DNA of 64,000 bases from Nostoc sp. FACHB-280 (GTDB taxonomy: Bacteria; Cyanobacteriota; Cyanobacteriia; Cyanobacteriales; Nostocaceae). The number at the start of each line of letters is the position of its first letter. Position 1 is the stretch's first letter. This document shows positions 62,126-64,000 of this stretch, piece after piece. Under the pieces are notes generated by a model, which worked only from the letters and a program-made list of their open reading frames with translations, did not search any database and had not been told where the DNA came from. The translations under genes were made by a program, and so were the position numbers. The stretch spans positions 62,001-126,000 of the forward strand of contig NZ_JACJSD010000018.1 in the NCBI RefSeq assembly GCF_014697615.1, read 5' to 3'.

Positions 62126-62839
62126 AGTAGTTTCTTTAGAAAATTTTATTAATGGTAACAAAAACATTAAGCAGAAAACCCTACACTGAGAGTAAGATTC
62201 TGTAAAGCTACGGTTAATTATCAGAATCTCAGCGAAAATTGCAAATCTTAATAGTTAATCATCAGGATAAAAGCGAGCAACCTCTAATTCGTTTTTGAAT
62301 AAGCTCCATACATATCAATGAAGATTTCAGCAGAGAGAAAGCAGTATTAAGAAATAATTAAGTGCGATTGCTTTCACTACTTTTACTGTTAATCGCAACT
62401 AGCAAACTCTGACATAAAAATCATCAATGGTTTACCAACATTTATCTCCCTTGTCTCCAGTATCTACCTTGTCTGTTGGAGATTAGAATTCTGCTGTATC
62501 TTAAATTTTTCATGAATCTAGGTAATCATTTGCGTGAATTCTTGTCTGTTTTTTCCTGATTCACTGTGCAACTTCCGGAAAAACACCTATAGTCACACTA
62601 ATATAACGAATCAGCCAGCGATGTCAGACTGAAATGTCAGTATTCAGAATACAGAAGCCAGAATTGGTTATGGCGTAATAAATCATTGACTAGGAAAAAC
62701 TTGATTTAGCAATTATTCATTACTCTGACTTTTGAAAACTGAATTTTTACAGAGAAATTGTCTTGATTCGTAATTTTAGTGTGTTTTGACTCAGTGCTAA
62801 CAAATATTACCTATTTATTTTTAGAGAGGAATTAGTTGG
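62126..62839. other. Gene-free region between divergent genes
   Basis: About 700 bases, AT-rich, with no reading frame or repeat I can identify except a short purine/pyrimidine tract near 62445. It should hold the promoters of the ADA-like and PEP-CTERM genes. Confidence 0.4.
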
Positions 62840-63523
62840 ATGATTACCTTATTCACTGTCAAAAAAGAGTTGCTGAAGGTTTGTAGCATAGCAGCAGTAG
62901 CTACTTTAGCAGCAGGAACCATTACTACAGCACAGGCGCAGCAGCTTGTTTTAACGTTTGATGATCTTGAGCCGACTAATTCTGTGTTTGAGGAATTACC
63001 CATTCCAAACGGTTATGGTGGGTTAAATTGGCGTAACTTTGGATATTTAGACACTGTATTATTCAATGCGAATCCATCAGGTTATATCAATGGGACAATT
63101 TCATCACCCAATGTAGCCTTTAATAGATTTGGTGTTCCAGCAACAGTAAGTCGTCAGCGTGGTTTGTTTGACTTCAATAGTGCTTACTTAACTGGCGCTT
63201 GGAATAATAATTTAAAGATTTTGGTGGAGGGTTTTGCAAGTGGAATTACGAAATATTCAACCACCGTCACAGTCAATTCTACATCCCCTACTCAGATTAA
63301 TTTTGACTTTCTTGGTATTGACACTCTAAGATTTACTTCTTTTGGTGGGATTAATGCAGGTTATGGTGGTTTGGGTTCACAGATGGTATTAGATAATTTC
63401 AGTTATACTCCTCAGCCTGTTTCTGAACCGACAAATATCTTGGGTTTAATCACAGCAGCTAGTTTTGGTGTAGCTTCGCGCAGCAAAAAAAGGCAAGAAC
63501 CAAAAGCCATTGGCAAAAATTAA
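62840..63523 (+). CDS. PEP-CTERM sorting domain protein (exported)
   Basis: An exported protein of 227 residues with a signal peptide (about 1-33, ending TTAQAQ) and a C-terminal sorting signal: SEPTNILGLITAASFGVASR followed by a basic tail (SKKRQEPKA), the PEP-CTERM layout recognised by exosortase in cyanobacteria. The middle part is beta-rich, with LTFDDLEPTNSVFEELPIPN and YGGLNWRNFGYLD, as in proteins with a PEP-CTERM ending of unknown role. GAGAGGAATT lies before the ATG. Single gene. Likely a cell-surface or extracellular-matrix protein. Confidence 0.82.
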   Translation: MITLFTVKKELLKVCSIAAVATLAAGTITTAQAQQLVLTFDDLEPTNSVFEELPIPNGYGGLNWRNFGYLDTVLFNANPSGYINGTISSPNVAFNRFGVPATVSRQRGLFDFNSAYLTGAWNNNLKILVEGFASGITKYSTTVTVNSTSPTQINFDFLGIDTLRFTSFGGINAGYGGLGSQMVLDNFSYTPQPVSEPTNILGLITAASFGVASRSKKRQEPKAIGKN

Positions 63524-63572
63524 ACTAGCAAACTCAACTAATTATCATAGTTGCATTCAGGTAAACAAGCTG

Positions 63573-63607
63573 TCAAAGAAAGTGCGATCGCTACTCACTT
63601 TCTTTGA
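63573..63607. terminator. Hairpin after the PEP-CTERM gene
   Basis: A perfect 12-bp stem TCAAAGAAAGTG/CACTTTCTTTGA with an 11-base loop that contains HIP1 in part. It lies 50 bases after the stop; no T run follows. Confidence 0.55.
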
Positions 63608-63762
63608 TATGAATTACAAGTATAAATATATACAAAGTATTGATTTTTAACAAGATTTGATTAACAATTCAGCCCCAACTTCCAGAGTTTGTTCTATTGA
63701 TGACTTGACATATTCGGCTGTATATGTATAGAATAGCGATTTGTGGAAACTTTACCTCATAA

Positions 63763-64000
<238 letters not shown>

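Overview
The window is chromosomal DNA of a filamentous cyanobacterium of the Nostoc/Anabaena type. The evidence is the cyanobacteria-specific gene set (RpaB, cyanophycin synthetase and cyanophycinase, a b6f heme-ci assembly factor, a DUF760 protein, an NblB-like HEAT protein, a group 2 sigma factor), very frequent HIP1 octamers (GCGATCGC), and intergenic spaces full of short GC- and purine-rich repeats typical of Nostocales. The order dps, carB, sigma factor, DUF760, mutT, CBS protein, HEAT protein matches what I recall of Anabaena PCC 7120 around alr3808-alr3814; this is memory, not a search. I saw no rRNA, tRNA, CRISPR array, intact transposase, prophage or plasmid gene.

Layout. 0-7 kb: the 5' part of nusA and rimP (minus strand), a membrane protein, a secreted peptidoglycan-binding protein, an SDH-type Clp-fold protease, an Uma2 nuclease and two small unknowns. 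7-11 kb: a phnDCE importer, a DUF1877 protein and an orphan DUF433 antitoxin whose 3' end lies in a MITE-like element. 11-27 kb: a 2Fe-2S protein, dps, carB, sigD-like, DUF760, mutT, CBS, nblB-like, a DUF6888/DUF6887 overlapping pair, DUF456, ccb-type assembly factor, rpaB, radA. 27-39 kb: Uma2, acetyltransferase, a pentapeptide-RidA fusion, Nudix, malQ, a RodZ-like protein with a pseudouridine synthase, DUF2993, cdsA, cbiT, a Ser/Thr kinase and a short tatA. 39-46 kb: cphB-cphA, trmD, ispF, and an overlapping pair of a nuclease-fold-like protein with a PIN protein. 46-53.6 kb: an oligopeptide-type binding lipoprotein, larB, a decayed Rpn-type gene, argH, a small basic protein, Nudix, alpha/beta hydrolase. 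53.6-64 kb: a decayed PIN gene, pstSCAB with a possible Pho box, a FAD oxidoreductase, an adenosine deaminase-like protein, a PEP-CTERM protein and the start of purA.

Functional links. Two phosphorus importers (phnDCE and pstSCAB) lie 45 kb apart. carB, argH and cphB/cphA connect arginine supply to cyanophycin storage and breakdown. The regulators RpaB, the sigma factor and the NblB-like protein fit light and nutrient acclimation.

The most unusual content is in the accessory DNA: several non-autonomous inverted-repeat elements, including two 152-bp copies in opposite orientation that differ at about 14 positions; a toxin-antitoxin-like nuclease-fold/PIN operon; two gene remnants; a pentapeptide-RidA fusion; a terminator-like hairpin in the rimP-nusA leader; and a 44-bp tandem duplication just upstream of cphB. 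All product names come from reading the sequence and remembered family features; no search was run.
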